Assembly: GCF_029906645.1 (NCBI RefSeq)
Contig: NZ_JARYGZ010000001.1
Coordinates: 2,600,084 to 2,664,083, forward strand
Length of the DNA stretch: 64,000 bases
Direction of reading: 5' to 3'
Source of the DNA: Sphingomonas oryzagri
GTDB taxonomy: Bacteria > Pseudomonadota > Alphaproteobacteria > Sphingomonadales > Sphingomonadaceae
The notes beneath the pieces are model-generated. The model searched no databases. It was not told the origin of the DNA and saw only the letters and a program-made list of their open reading frames with translations. How positions within the stretch are numbered: the stretch's first letter is position 1; each line of letters begins with the position of its first letter. This document shows, in pieces, positions 27,692 to 34,698 of this stretch. Position numbers and translations under genes: made by a program.

Positions 27692-28081
27692 TCAGGCGAC
27701 GCGCCAGCGGCCGAGCGTCGGCCAAGGTGGCGGCCCAGGCACCTCGACGACCCGGCGCAGGCCCGCATCGGCATGGATGAAACCGCGATCGGTGAGAATC
27801 GCGAGATGGAGTTGATGGGGACCGGGCAGCAGAAGCAGCAGATCGGCGGGGCGGGCCGCGCCCTCCACCGGGACGAACCCCGCCGCCTCGATCCCGGCCG
27901 CTACCCGCGCCGGATCGCCGCCGCGCAGGGCGTAGCCGGTCGGCACACGATCCCGACCGTAGGCGACCGCCGCCAGCCCGATGCAATCCAGTCCATTGGC
28001 TGGAAAGCGCCCGTGCAACCGGAACCGCGCACCCACGCAGGCCCGCGCGGCGGCGATCACAGTCGCCTCGTCCGGCGCCAT
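27692..28081 (-). CDS. GTA cluster: NlpC/P60 peptidase (g14-like)
   Basis: The 129-residue cell-wall peptidase domain has the active-site Cys in GLDCIGLAAVAYG and the His in HQLHLAILTDRGFIHA. It corresponds to RcGTA g14, which probably helps the tail cross the recipient's peptidoglycan. The ATG at 28081 overlaps the stop of the g13-like gene (TGATG), which fixes the start. Confidence 0.9.
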   Translation of the reverse strand: MAPDEATVIAAARACVGARFRLHGRFPANGLDCIGLAAVAYGRDRVPTGYALRGGDPARVAAGIEAAGFVPVEGAARPADLLLLLPGPHQLHLAILTDRGFIHADAGLRRVVEVPGPPPWPTLGRWRVA

Positions 28082-28896
28082 CAGTCGGTGCCGTAGCGGG
28101 TCAGCAGGTCGACCCCCGGCAGATAGGGTTCGCCGCGAAAATTGGCGGCATTGGCGAACCGTATCCGGCAGGTATCGAGCAGGCGGTCGCACCCCTCCAG
28201 CAGCTCGACCCGCGCGCCCTCGGCGATCGCGAAGGCCGGGGGATCGCGCAGCGTCACCGTCGCGCCGGTCGAGGAGAGGATTGCCGCCGACAGGCCCGCA
28301 TTGTCGCCGTCGAGCCAGCGAAGCCGGCCATAGCCGTACGCGTTGGACGAGGGTTCGGCGACATCGAGCGTCAGCACCTCGTCCGCCACCGCCGTCACCA
28401 TCGCGAGACGGATATGGGCCGCCAGATCGACGCGGCAGCGCCGGTCGCCGAGCTGCGCGCGGCAATCGGGCGAGGTGCGCTCGACCACCGGCCGTTCCAG
28501 CAGGGCGGTCGGTCCGCGCAGCTCGGCGGTGAAGGCCGCATCGCTGATCGAGACGTCGCCGATCTCGCCCCGCGCGATGACCAGCGGATCGGCGGGGTCG
28601 ATCCAGTCGACCGCGCACAGGGTGAGAGCGGCGCCGTCCCAGCGCCCTGCGGTGAGGTCGTCGGCTGTGATCGCATCGTGGGTCAGCGCACCCTCGACAT
28701 CCAGCGTATCGACGTCGAACCCGTCCGACTGGCGGATCGCGGACGGCACCATGCCGGGGCTGGAGCGGTAGACCACGCCGCCGATCGTCAGGTCGCGATC
28801 GTGCGCGGTGAAGCCGATGCTCACCCCGTCCGCGCGATCGAGCCGCCAGCACAGCGCCATCGTGGTCAGCGCGCCGTCGAGCCAGGCGACGCTCAT
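28081..28896 (-). CDS. GTA cluster: DUF2163 tail hub protein (g13-like)
   Basis: This 271-residue protein has the DUF2163 N-terminal region (CWRLDRADG, FTAHDRDLTIGGVVY) and the phage BR0599-like C-terminal region with cysteines. Those read SPDCRAQLGDRRCRVDL and GCDRLLDTCRIRFANAANFRGEPYLPG. In RcGTA the homologue g13 forms the tail hub and binds a metal cluster through such cysteines. It overlaps the gene before by 4 bases and the peptidase gene by 1 base. Confidence 0.9.
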   Translation of the reverse strand: MSVAWLDGALTTMALCWRLDRADGVSIGFTAHDRDLTIGGVVYRSSPGMVPSAIRQSDGFDVDTLDVEGALTHDAITADDLTAGRWDGAALTLCAVDWIDPADPLVIARGEIGDVSISDAAFTAELRGPTALLERPVVERTSPDCRAQLGDRRCRVDLAAHIRLAMVTAVADEVLTLDVAEPSSNAYGYGRLRWLDGDNAGLSAAILSSTGATVTLRDPPAFAIAEGARVELLEGCDRLLDTCRIRFANAANFRGEPYLPGVDLLTRYGTD

Positions 28897-31202
28897 GGCT
28901 CGCGCACCTCGATCAGCGGAACGCTCGGCGCCTCGCCGGCAAGGAAGGTGGCGCGGCTGACCTCCAGCCTGTCCTCGGCGAAACGGACGGGCACGTCGAA
29001 TTGGAAGCCGGCCGTCACCTCGGCACCGGCGGAAGGCGCGGTGACGAAGGAGACGATGCCGCCGTCGAGCAACGACCATCCTTCGGCGGCCTCGACCCCG
29101 CCTACCGCGACGCGCACGCTGCCCGTCACCGGCCGGGTGATCCGACGCACCTGCGCCTCCTCGCCGTCGCCGTAGCGTTTGACCAGCGGGAAGCTCGTCG
29201 TCGTGCCGTCGCCGATGCCGATCGACACGTCGGTCGCCTGGAAATCGAACGGATCGCGGAACCGAAAGGCCCGCGCCGCCCCGCGCCGCGCGCGGAAGAA
29301 GGCGAGCAGGCCGGCGATGTCGTCCTCGGATCGCACGCCCGGTCCGGCATCGAAGCTCAGCCGCGCGTCCGCCCAGTCGGCATTGCGCTGCTCGACCCCG
29401 GCCGCCGAGGTCACGATCGCGGTCGAGAAAGCCGGCGTCACGCTCGCCTGCGCGCCCAGCGTCAGCGGGAAATCCACATCGTCGAAGGCCTGCACGTCCC
29501 CCTCCCCCAGTTCGAATATCGTGAAGCCGTCGCGCGCCACCTGCGGCAGCGCCCAGAGAAAGACGCGGGCGACGCCCCGCGCCCGCGCCACCGTCGCAGC
29601 CGCCTCGATGCGCGGCCAGAAGACCGGCGCGTCGATGGCGTTCAGCACGAAGCCCGAGAAATAATCCTGCCGCTCCGGCGGATAGCCCAGCCGTTCGGTG
29701 GCGAAGGCGGCTCCGCGCGCACTCGCGCCGGTGTCGCCGGCCTGCACCCAGTCATAATCCTCGAGCTGGAGGCGATCGAAAGCCGGGCTGGCCCAGCCGA
29801 CCGGCATGTTGGCACGCATCGCCTCTGGCATCCGGGGATCGAACACGGTCGGCAGATAGGTGAGCAACGACAGCTCGGCGTCGGGCGCCACCGCCTTCAC
29901 CGCCGCGCCCAGCGCCGCCGTCGAGGTCGAGAGCAAGGCGCCGGCCGCATCGAGTACCGCCGTCTGCGTCGCGTCGAGCGGGCCGATCAGGCTGGTCACG
30001 TAATCGGCATCCGGGCCGAGCGCGGCGCGGGCGGCATCGTCGTGGAGGCAGATCGTGCCGTCGGCGCGGGTCCACCACCACGGCTCGCCGATCTGGAAGC
30101 GCACCGGCCCCGCCTCTGCCGCGAGCGTCGCGAACGCCGTCGCGACGGTGCGAAGGTAGGACATGGCCGGCGAACAAGCGGGAGACAGCAGGGTCGAAGG
30201 CGGATCCCACCCGGTGAGCGCGGGCGAGCCATCAGCCGCGCGCTGCTTCCAGTCTTGCCACGCATGCTGATCGAGCAGTTCGTAAGAAAGCGCGAGGATC
30301 ACCTCGAACCCCAGCCCCGCCGCCCGCGCCAGGAAATCGCGGTGCCACGCCTCGGCCGCGACGTTCAGCGTTCCGCCCGCGAGACTGACGAGATGCCCCG
30401 CACCCGCCACCGCCTCCAGCCGGAAATAGTGGCTCATGCCGACATAATGATCGATCGCGCCGCGATAGCCGAGCGCGAGGATCTGGCGCAGCACCCGCGC
30501 CGGCGTCTGGTTGTAGGCGTCGTCGTAACCGGTGGCGATCATCAGCCCGTGCGGCGGCACCAGCCCGTCGCCGATCGCCAGCGTCGATCCGGCGCCATCG
30601 CTCACCATGCCGGTCAGTTCGACCCAGGCCTCGGCCGGAGCCGCGAGATCGCCCGCGACGCCGGTATAGGCTGGCGGCACCAGCGACAGGAACAGCCGGT
30701 CAACGTCTCCCGCCCATACCGGATCGGCATCGGCGGGGAGCGCGAAGCCCCCCGTCATAGCCCCGAAATCGAGCGTGACCGTCGCGTCTTCGGGCGACCC
30801 TTGCGCATAGTTCCACAGGCGCACGTACCAGCTCCGCGTCGCGCCCGAGGCATCGCGCCCCTCGATGGTCAACGTCGGGCCGTTGATCGCATCGAGCGGC
30901 ATCAGCCCCGACGAGCGCCAGCGGAATGTGAGCGTGCACTGCCGGAAATCGCGCACCGTCTCGTAGCGGTTGAGCGGATGGTCGATGCGGTCCTCCGCCT
31001 CCCAGATCAGTCCGGCGAGATCGTCGCTCCCGTAGAACACCGCATCGACGCGGAGCGCATCGGGGGCGGTGGTCGTCACCGCCGCCATCATCGGGCGCGG
31101 GAAATTGACCGTCCAGAAGCGCGAATCGAAACGCTTGATCCACCCGCCCGCCTGTTTCCGCGCACGGTCGGCATCGGCGTCACTCGTCAGCCACCAGCCC
31201 AT
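28893..31202 (-). CDS. GTA cluster: g12-like DUF2460 protein with large N-terminal TIM-barrel-like extension
   Basis: The last 210 residues (about 560-769) are the DUF2460/TIGR02217 distal-tail domain: WADARLSFDAG, LLAFFRARRGAARAFRFRDPFDFQ and a C-terminal REP. RcGTA g12 is only this domain. The first 550 residues start MGWWLTSDADADRARKQ and contain glycosidase-like segments (ILALSYELLDQHAW, FQIGEPWWW, FVLNAIDAPVFWPRIEAAA). These suggest a TIM barrel of the kind otherwise found in g15. Some database relatives with this architecture are, from memory, named non-contractile tail sheath. Start is the ATG at 31202; the upstream frame is unconserved. Confidence 0.82.
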   Translation of the reverse strand: MGWWLTSDADADRARKQAGGWIKRFDSRFWTVNFPRPMMAAVTTTAPDALRVDAVFYGSDDLAGLIWEAEDRIDHPLNRYETVRDFRQCTLTFRWRSSGLMPLDAINGPTLTIEGRDASGATRSWYVRLWNYAQGSPEDATVTLDFGAMTGGFALPADADPVWAGDVDRLFLSLVPPAYTGVAGDLAAPAEAWVELTGMVSDGAGSTLAIGDGLVPPHGLMIATGYDDAYNQTPARVLRQILALGYRGAIDHYVGMSHYFRLEAVAGAGHLVSLAGGTLNVAAEAWHRDFLARAAGLGFEVILALSYELLDQHAWQDWKQRAADGSPALTGWDPPSTLLSPACSPAMSYLRTVATAFATLAAEAGPVRFQIGEPWWWTRADGTICLHDDAARAALGPDADYVTSLIGPLDATQTAVLDAAGALLSTSTAALGAAVKAVAPDAELSLLTYLPTVFDPRMPEAMRANMPVGWASPAFDRLQLEDYDWVQAGDTGASARGAAFATERLGYPPERQDYFSGFVLNAIDAPVFWPRIEAAATVARARGVARVFLWALPQVARDGFTIFELGEGDVQAFDDVDFPLTLGAQASVTPAFSTAIVTSAAGVEQRNADWADARLSFDAGPGVRSEDDIAGLLAFFRARRGAARAFRFRDPFDFQATDVSIGIGDGTTTSFPLVKRYGDGEEAQVRRITRPVTGSVRVAVGGVEAAEGWSLLDGGIVSFVTAPSAGAEVTAGFQFDVPVRFAEDRLEVSRATFLAGEAPSVPLIEVREP

Positions 31203-31203
31203 C

Positions 31204-31788
31204 TCAGCGATCCGCCTGAGCGAGCGCGCGGGAGACGGCGCGCGCCACCTGCCGGCTCGAACTCGCGAGCGCGCGTGGTTCGGTGCCGGTCGGCGCGTTG
31301 ATGCTGATCGCGACACGCACGTCGCGCGCCGGGGCGGACGAGGCCGGGGCGATGCTGCCGGCCGAGGTGGGCACGAACAGCTCCGGCCCCTGCTCGCCGA
31401 CCATATAGGGCCTGCCCGGCGAGACCGGCCCGCCGGTCGCGCGACCGGGCGAGCCGAGCAGCGAGGTCAGCAGGCTGGTACCGATCGACATCAGCCCGTC
31501 GCCCGATCCACCCGAGCCTCCGCCGCCGAGCAGAGCCGCGATTCCACCCTTCACCGCCTGCGCGGCGATCTCGGACAACACCGACAGCGCGGTGCGCTCC
31601 AGATCGGCGAAGCTTAGCTTGCCCGAACGCACCGCCCGCGCGAGGCCGTTCTCGATCAGGGTTGCCGCACGATCCGCACCGGTGCCAAGCGAGGTCTGGA
31701 GCGAGGCCTGCATCGATGCGGTGTCCGCCGCGAAGGCCTGCGTGTCGGCGCGCACGCCGATCATCAGCGTCTCTACCGTTTCATCCAT
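31204..31788 (-). CDS. GTA cluster: short tail tape measure protein (g11-like)
   Basis: The 194-residue protein begins with an alpha-helical part (DTQAFAADTASMQASLQTSL) and a Gly-rich middle. It ends with the phage tail tape-measure C-terminal pattern GRATGGPVSPGRPYMVGEQGPELFVP. RcGTA g11 is similarly short (about 220 residues), in line with a short tail. It overlaps the g10.1-like gene by 8 bases and lies 1 base before the g12-like gene. Confidence 0.87.
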   Translation of the reverse strand: MDETVETLMIGVRADTQAFAADTASMQASLQTSLGTGADRAATLIENGLARAVRSGKLSFADLERTALSVLSEIAAQAVKGGIAALLGGGGSGGSGDGLMSIGTSLLTSLLGSPGRATGGPVSPGRPYMVGEQGPELFVPTSAGSIAPASSAPARDVRVAISINAPTGTEPRALASSSRQVARAVSRALAQADR

Positions 31789-32083
31789 CTGGGAATTGCT
31801 CCTTGAGCGCCGCGATCGTCACGGCGTCGGGGGGTGCGTCGCCCTGCGCCTGTGGCCCGGAGAGCGCGGACAGCACCGCTTCCAGCTCGGCCGGGGTGGC
31901 ACGCCAGAACTCGTCCGGCCGCCACCCGGCGAGCGCGCCCGCGATGCCGGCGAGGCGGACCGCCCTCTCCACAAACGATCCGTTCGCACTGAGCGAAGTC
32001 GAAGTGCGGGACACAGGTGTGTCGCTCGCAGCCCGTCCTTCGACTTCGCTCAGGACGAACGGGGGAGAGGAAGGGGTGATCAC
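31781..32083 (-). CDS. GTA cluster: tail assembly chaperone (g10.1-like) with repeat-encoded N-terminus
   Basis: The conserved part is the C-terminal 60 residues (ERAVRLAGIAGALAGWRPDEFWRATPAELEAVL), the phage TAC_6/rcc01693 pattern. Residues about 8-36 (with FVLSEVEGR and TSTSLSANGS) are encoded by a palindromic repeat at 31982-32062. The repeat keeps the frame open, and the ATGA overlap with the gene before is intact. The original start may have been displaced by the insertion. Whether the longer N-terminus is tolerated is unknown. The gene overlaps g11 by 8 bases. Confidence 0.82.
   Translation of the reverse strand: MITPSSPPFVLSEVEGRAASDTPVSRTSTSLSANGSFVERAVRLAGIAGALAGWRPDEFWRATPAELEAVLSALSGPQAQGDAPPDAVTIAALKEQFPDG
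31982..32062. repeat. REPIN-like palindromic repeat inside the g10.1-like gene
   Basis: Terminal CGTTCG/CGAACG arms enclose two imperfect hairpins in opposite orientation (CACTGAGCGAAGTCGAAGTG and CTTCGACTTCGCTCAG). The same element type is present at 56949-57019 in the fliO/fliP junction. Both copies sit in coding sequence and are read in the same frame, giving the ALSEVEV/VLSEVEG signature. Confidence 0.85.
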
Positions 32084-32394
32084 AGCCCTTTCACGATCTG
32101 GCCGAGCAGGGTTCGCAGCACCGGCGTCAGCACGGCGATGCCAGCCTCGACCACCTGCTCGCCGAAGCTCTCGCTGGTGAGCGTGTCGGGCTTGCCGACG
32201 AGGCAGTGGAAGATCAGCGTGATGGTATCGGCCAGCGTCAGCTTGCCGACGGCCGCCTGCTCGACCAGCGCGAAGAGCGGGCCGACCTCCTGCTCGGCGG
32301 CGACGAGCGCCTGGAAGCTGGGGCGGACGGTCAGTGTCCGGTCGCCGATGGCGAGCGCGGTTTCGCCCCGCGCGGGGTTGGCGGGCGCACTCAC
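32080..32394 (-). CDS. GTA cluster: GTA-gp10 family tail protein (g10-like)
   Basis: This 104-residue protein is recognised by GETALAIGDRTLTVRPSFQALVAAEQEVG and the helical C-terminus. That is the GTA-gp10 family, implicated in tail tube assembly. It starts with GTG at 32394 in a GTGA overlap with the g9-like gene and ends in an ATGA overlap with g10.1. A longer upstream frame is a shadow of g9. Confidence 0.85.
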   Translation of the reverse strand: MSAPANPARGETALAIGDRTLTVRPSFQALVAAEQEVGPLFALVEQAAVGKLTLADTITLIFHCLVGKPDTLTSESFGEQVVEAGIAVLTPVLRTLLGQIVKGL

Positions 32395-32798
32395 GCCGAC
32401 ACCACCGGGCCGGAGGATTCGAGCGCCACGGTGTAGGCCCGCTCGCCGTTGAAATCGCCCGAATAATCGAGCTTCGTCAGCAGGAAGCGGCCCCGCATCG
32501 TCTCGCCGCTCTCGAAGCTCAGCTGATAATCGTCGAGCGTGCCGGCGAGCGCGTTGGCCTTCAGGCGCCCCTCCGCCGCCGATCCGGTGAACACGCCGCT
32601 GCCCGCCACCGAGACGCTGCGCGTGCCGGCGCCGGAAAGCAGCTCGCGCCACCCGCCACTATCCTTGTTGGTGATCGTCACCTGCTCGCCGGCGATCGAG
32701 AGCTGCGTGGTGCGGAGGCCGGCGACGGTGGCGTAGACGGGCATGGCGGTGCCGTCGCCGATCTTGAGCAGGAAGGCGCTGCCGCTTTCTGCGGGCAT
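32391..32798 (-). CDS. GTA cluster: major tail tube protein (g9-like, TP901-1 family)
   Basis: The 135-residue protein has the TP901-1 major tail pattern: GSAFLLKIGDGTAMPVYATVAGLRTTQLS, ITNKDSGGWRELLSGAG and the C-terminal FNGERAYTVALESSG. It forms the tail tube. AGGAG precedes the ATG at 32798. The gene is separated from g8 by a repeat doublet rather than an overlap, which is unusual for this tightly packed cluster. Confidence 0.9.
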   Translation of the reverse strand: MPAESGSAFLLKIGDGTAMPVYATVAGLRTTQLSIAGEQVTITNKDSGGWRELLSGAGTRSVSVAGSGVFTGSAAEGRLKANALAGTLDDYQLSFESGETMRGRFLLTKLDYSGDFNGERAYTVALESSGPVVSA

Positions 32799-32820
32799 AG
32801 GTGGTCTCCTCTGTCTGAAG

Positions 32821-32921
32821 CCCCTCCCTGAAAGGGAGGGGTTTGGGGTGGGTTGCTCACCGGACAGCGGCGTGCCCGCCTCAGGCGAACCCACCTCCGC
32901 CCCCTCCCTTTCAGGGAGGGG
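32821..32921. repeat. REPIN-like doublet between g9- and g8-like genes
   Basis: Two perfect hairpins, CCCCTCCCT-GAA-AGGGAGGGG at 32821-32841 and CCCCTCCCT-TTC-AGGGAGGGG at 32901-32921, lie in opposite orientation about 60 bases apart. GTGGGTT/AACCCAC arms lie between them. The second hairpin contains the stop codon of the g8-like gene. A single copy of the hairpin lies at 8645-8665. Confidence 0.85.
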
Positions 32922-33309
32922 GGATTTCCAGCGTGCGGACGCGGTAATCGAGGCGGCCCGCCCACGGCCCGTCGGGGTCGCGGACGATGCGGCCGCGCAG
33001 GAAGGCAAGACTGGCGATGCGGTGGCCTTCGAGATCGCGCGGCATCGCCTCGATCACATCCTCGGCCTCGGCCATCAGCGCGTGGAGGCGCGCGGGCGAG
33101 AGGCCGTCGTCCCAGATCGCGATCGACAGGCGGTGCTCGCGCCCCCGGCCGGTCTTGTGGCTCCAGTCGGTGGTCGATCCGTCGGAGATCGCGACATAGG
33201 GGCAGACGGCATCGGCGGGCGGGCCGTCATGGATGCCGGTCACCGCCAGCCCCGACGCGCGGAGCGTCGCGACCAGCGCGCGCTGGAGCGCTTGCGCCGC
33301 GGTGCTCAT
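32911..33309 (-). CDS. GTA cluster: tail terminator, DUF3168 (g8-like)
   Basis: This 132-residue protein has DUF3168 features: a helical N-terminus, VCPYVAISDGSTTDWSHKTGRGREHRLSIAIWDD, the helix LMAEAEDVIEA, and a C-terminal LDYRVRTLEI. It caps the tail tube and joins it to the neck. The last residues (PPP) and the stop codon are supplied by the palindromic repeat at 32821-32921, so the native 3' end seems to have been replaced. The start overlaps the 67-residue gene (ATGA). Confidence 0.88.
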   Translation of the reverse strand: MSTAAQALQRALVATLRASGLAVTGIHDGPPADAVCPYVAISDGSTTDWSHKTGRGREHRLSIAIWDDGLSPARLHALMAEAEDVIEAMPRDLEGHRIASLAFLRGRIVRDPDGPWAGRLDYRVRTLEIPPP

Positions 33310-33509
33310 CGCACCAGCCCGGCGAAGTCGCGCAGCCGCGCGTCGGTGAGCGAGCGGGCCGAGAGGTCGCGCCCGGTCAGCGCGATGCCCCGCTCATCGA
33401 GCGACACGCGCACATCGGCGGGAACCTCGGCGGCGATCGCGGCGGCGACCCGCGCCTCGGCGCCGGCCAGAGCGGCGGCGACGGCGGCGGAAAGGCGGAT
33501 GTCGGTCAT
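33306..33509 (-). CDS. GTA cluster: small conserved-position protein, 67 residues
   Basis: I do not recognise this 67-residue Ala-rich protein. It has a helical N-terminal half (LSAAVAAALAGAEARVAAAIAAE) and a strand-like second half (VRVSLDERGIALTGRDLSARS) ending RLRDFAGLVR. It is wedged between the g7- and g8-like genes with 4-base overlaps at both ends, which argues that it is translated. The end of the protein recalls HK97-gp10-type neck proteins, but this is weak. Confidence 0.65.
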   Translation of the reverse strand: MTDIRLSAAVAAALAGAEARVAAAIAAEVPADVRVSLDERGIALTGRDLSARSLTDARLRDFAGLVR

Positions 33510-33832
33510 CGATCCTCCTCCAGTGTCAGCATGATGCGGTCGGGCGTCGCGGGAGCGGCCTCGCCCGCGCGGACGGTGAGCAGCAGCAGACGCCATTGCA
33601 GACGGTCGCCGGGCGCGGCATCGACGCCCGCGCGCAGCACCGCCCGCCAGCGTGGCGTGGCGGAGGGCCGGTCGCCCGCCCCCCAACTCGCGGCCGCGAT
33701 CGGCTCCAGCGCAGCCCAGGTGGCGGCCACGACCTCCCACTCGCCGCTCGCCCCGCCGAGATCATCGCGGTCGGCCGAGCGCCGCAGGATCGAGACGCGC
33801 TGGGTCAGCGCGCCGGCCAGCTCGCCGCTCAT
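33506..33832 (-). CDS. GTA cluster: head-tail adaptor (g7-like)
   Basis: This 108-residue protein has the phage head-tail joining pattern: LTQRVSILRRSADRDDLGGASGEWEVVAATWAALEP and a C-terminal DRIMLTLEEDR. It is the stopper/adaptor between connector and tail. The ATG at 33832 lies in an ATGA overlap with the g6-like gene. The longer open frame to 34246 is a shadow. Confidence 0.87.
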   Translation of the reverse strand: MSGELAGALTQRVSILRRSADRDDLGGASGEWEVVAATWAALEPIAAASWGAGDRPSATPRWRAVLRAGVDAAPGDRLQWRLLLLTVRAGEAAPATPDRIMLTLEEDR

Positions 33833-34353
33833 GCCAGCCGCATCCGGCGATACGGGCGCCACAAGGCCGTGACGGCAGCGGGCGGCCCGGCATCGTCCAC
33901 CGCGTCGCGATGGGCGTAAAGATGCGCGACGAGGCGGATCACCCCCTGCCGCAGCGGTTCGGCCAGCGACGGCCAGTCGGCGGCGATACCGGCGGTGTAG
34001 CCGACCTGCAGGCGGCTGGCGGCGATCGGCCCGGTCAGCCGCACCCAGCCGTCGCCCGCCGCATCGATGTCGATCGCATAGGCTTCGACCGGCAACACGC
34101 TCGCGACGCCCAGCGGATCGAGCGAGGCGACCGAGGCGATCGCGCTCACCGGCGTGGCGGGGAGCCGCTGCCATTCGGGGCTGCACGCGGCCACCATGTC
34201 GGTCCGCGCGGCGGAGAGCAAAGTCAGGCCGGTGAAGCGCTCGCACAGCCCGATCGCGGCGCCGGCCAGCGTCGCCAGCAGCGCGTCCTCGTCCGTGCCG
34301 TCGATCCGGAGATAGGCCTTGGCGTCGGCCACCGCCTGCGCGGGCGCGCCCAT
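33829..34353 (-). CDS. GTA cluster: head-tail connector (g6-like)
   Basis: The 174-residue protein carries the gp6-like connector pattern: VADAKAYLRIDGTDEDALLATLAGAAIGLCERFTG at the N-terminus and a C-terminal helix LRQGVIRLVAHLYAHRD, followed by a basic WRPYRRMRLA. It binds below the portal. The ATG at 34353 abuts and overlaps the stop of the small adaptor-like gene. It corresponds to RcGTA g6. Confidence 0.88.
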   Translation of the reverse strand: MGAPAQAVADAKAYLRIDGTDEDALLATLAGAAIGLCERFTGLTLLSAARTDMVAACSPEWQRLPATPVSAIASVASLDPLGVASVLPVEAYAIDIDAAGDGWVRLTGPIAASRLQVGYTAGIAADWPSLAEPLRQGVIRLVAHLYAHRDAVDDAGPPAAVTALWRPYRRMRLA

Positions 34354-34613
34354 CACGCCGCCTCCAGATCGAGGCTGCGCGCGAGCGTCCGGTCGTCGGC
34401 CAGCGTCACGCGGTTGGTGAGGCGGTAGGCGACGCCCCGCGCACCGCCCGAGATCCGCACCGCGACGATGCCGGGCGCGGCCTCGCGCGGCTCGATGGTC
34501 AGCCCCTCGGGGCGGCAGGTCCAGGCGCTCTCCTCGATCGGCACGCCGAGCAGCCGCGCGCGCGGCCACTCCACGGCATAATCGAGCGTGGCGTCCACGC
34601 ACTTGGTCAGCAT
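34353..34613 (-). CDS. GTA cluster: small fibre-tail-adaptor-like protein
   Basis: This 86-residue beta-rich protein resembles short phage adaptor proteins with the plan DxxLDYxxxW, SxWTxxP-GL and a final YRLTNRVTLADDRTLARSL. Here it reads CVDATLDYAVEWPRARL and ESAWTCRPEGLTIE. The ATG at 34613 has GGAGATC upstream; a TTG at 34631 is an alternative. RcGTA has no gene of this type between capsid and connector, so it is an addition in this lineage. It lies downstream of the post-capsid terminator. Confidence 0.7.
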   Translation of the reverse strand: MLTKCVDATLDYAVEWPRARLLGVPIEESAWTCRPEGLTIEPREAAPGIVAVRISGGARGVAYRLTNRVTLADDRTLARSLDLEAA

Positions 34614-34647
34614 GGCGGCGATCTCCGGCAAAGACGGGAAAGAAAAA

Positions 34648-34675
34648 GGCCCGCGCGAACGGCGTCGCGCGGGCC
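34648..34675 (-). terminator. terminator or attenuator after the capsid gene
   Basis: A perfect 11-bp stem (GGCCCGCGCGA / TCGCGCGGGCC) with a 6-base loop is followed on the minus strand by TTTTTCTTT. It lies 23 bases after the capsid stop and before the neck and tail genes. It would separate abundant capsid transcripts from the lower-dose tail genes. Confidence 0.85.
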
Positions 34676-34698
34676 AGGCAGTCTCGGTGGAAAGGAGA

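Noticed and set aside
28999-31301. Long plus-strand frame opposite the g12-like gene
   Set aside because: It mirrors the GC-rich codon pattern of the minus-strand gene, is rich in Arg/His, and has no recognisable domain.
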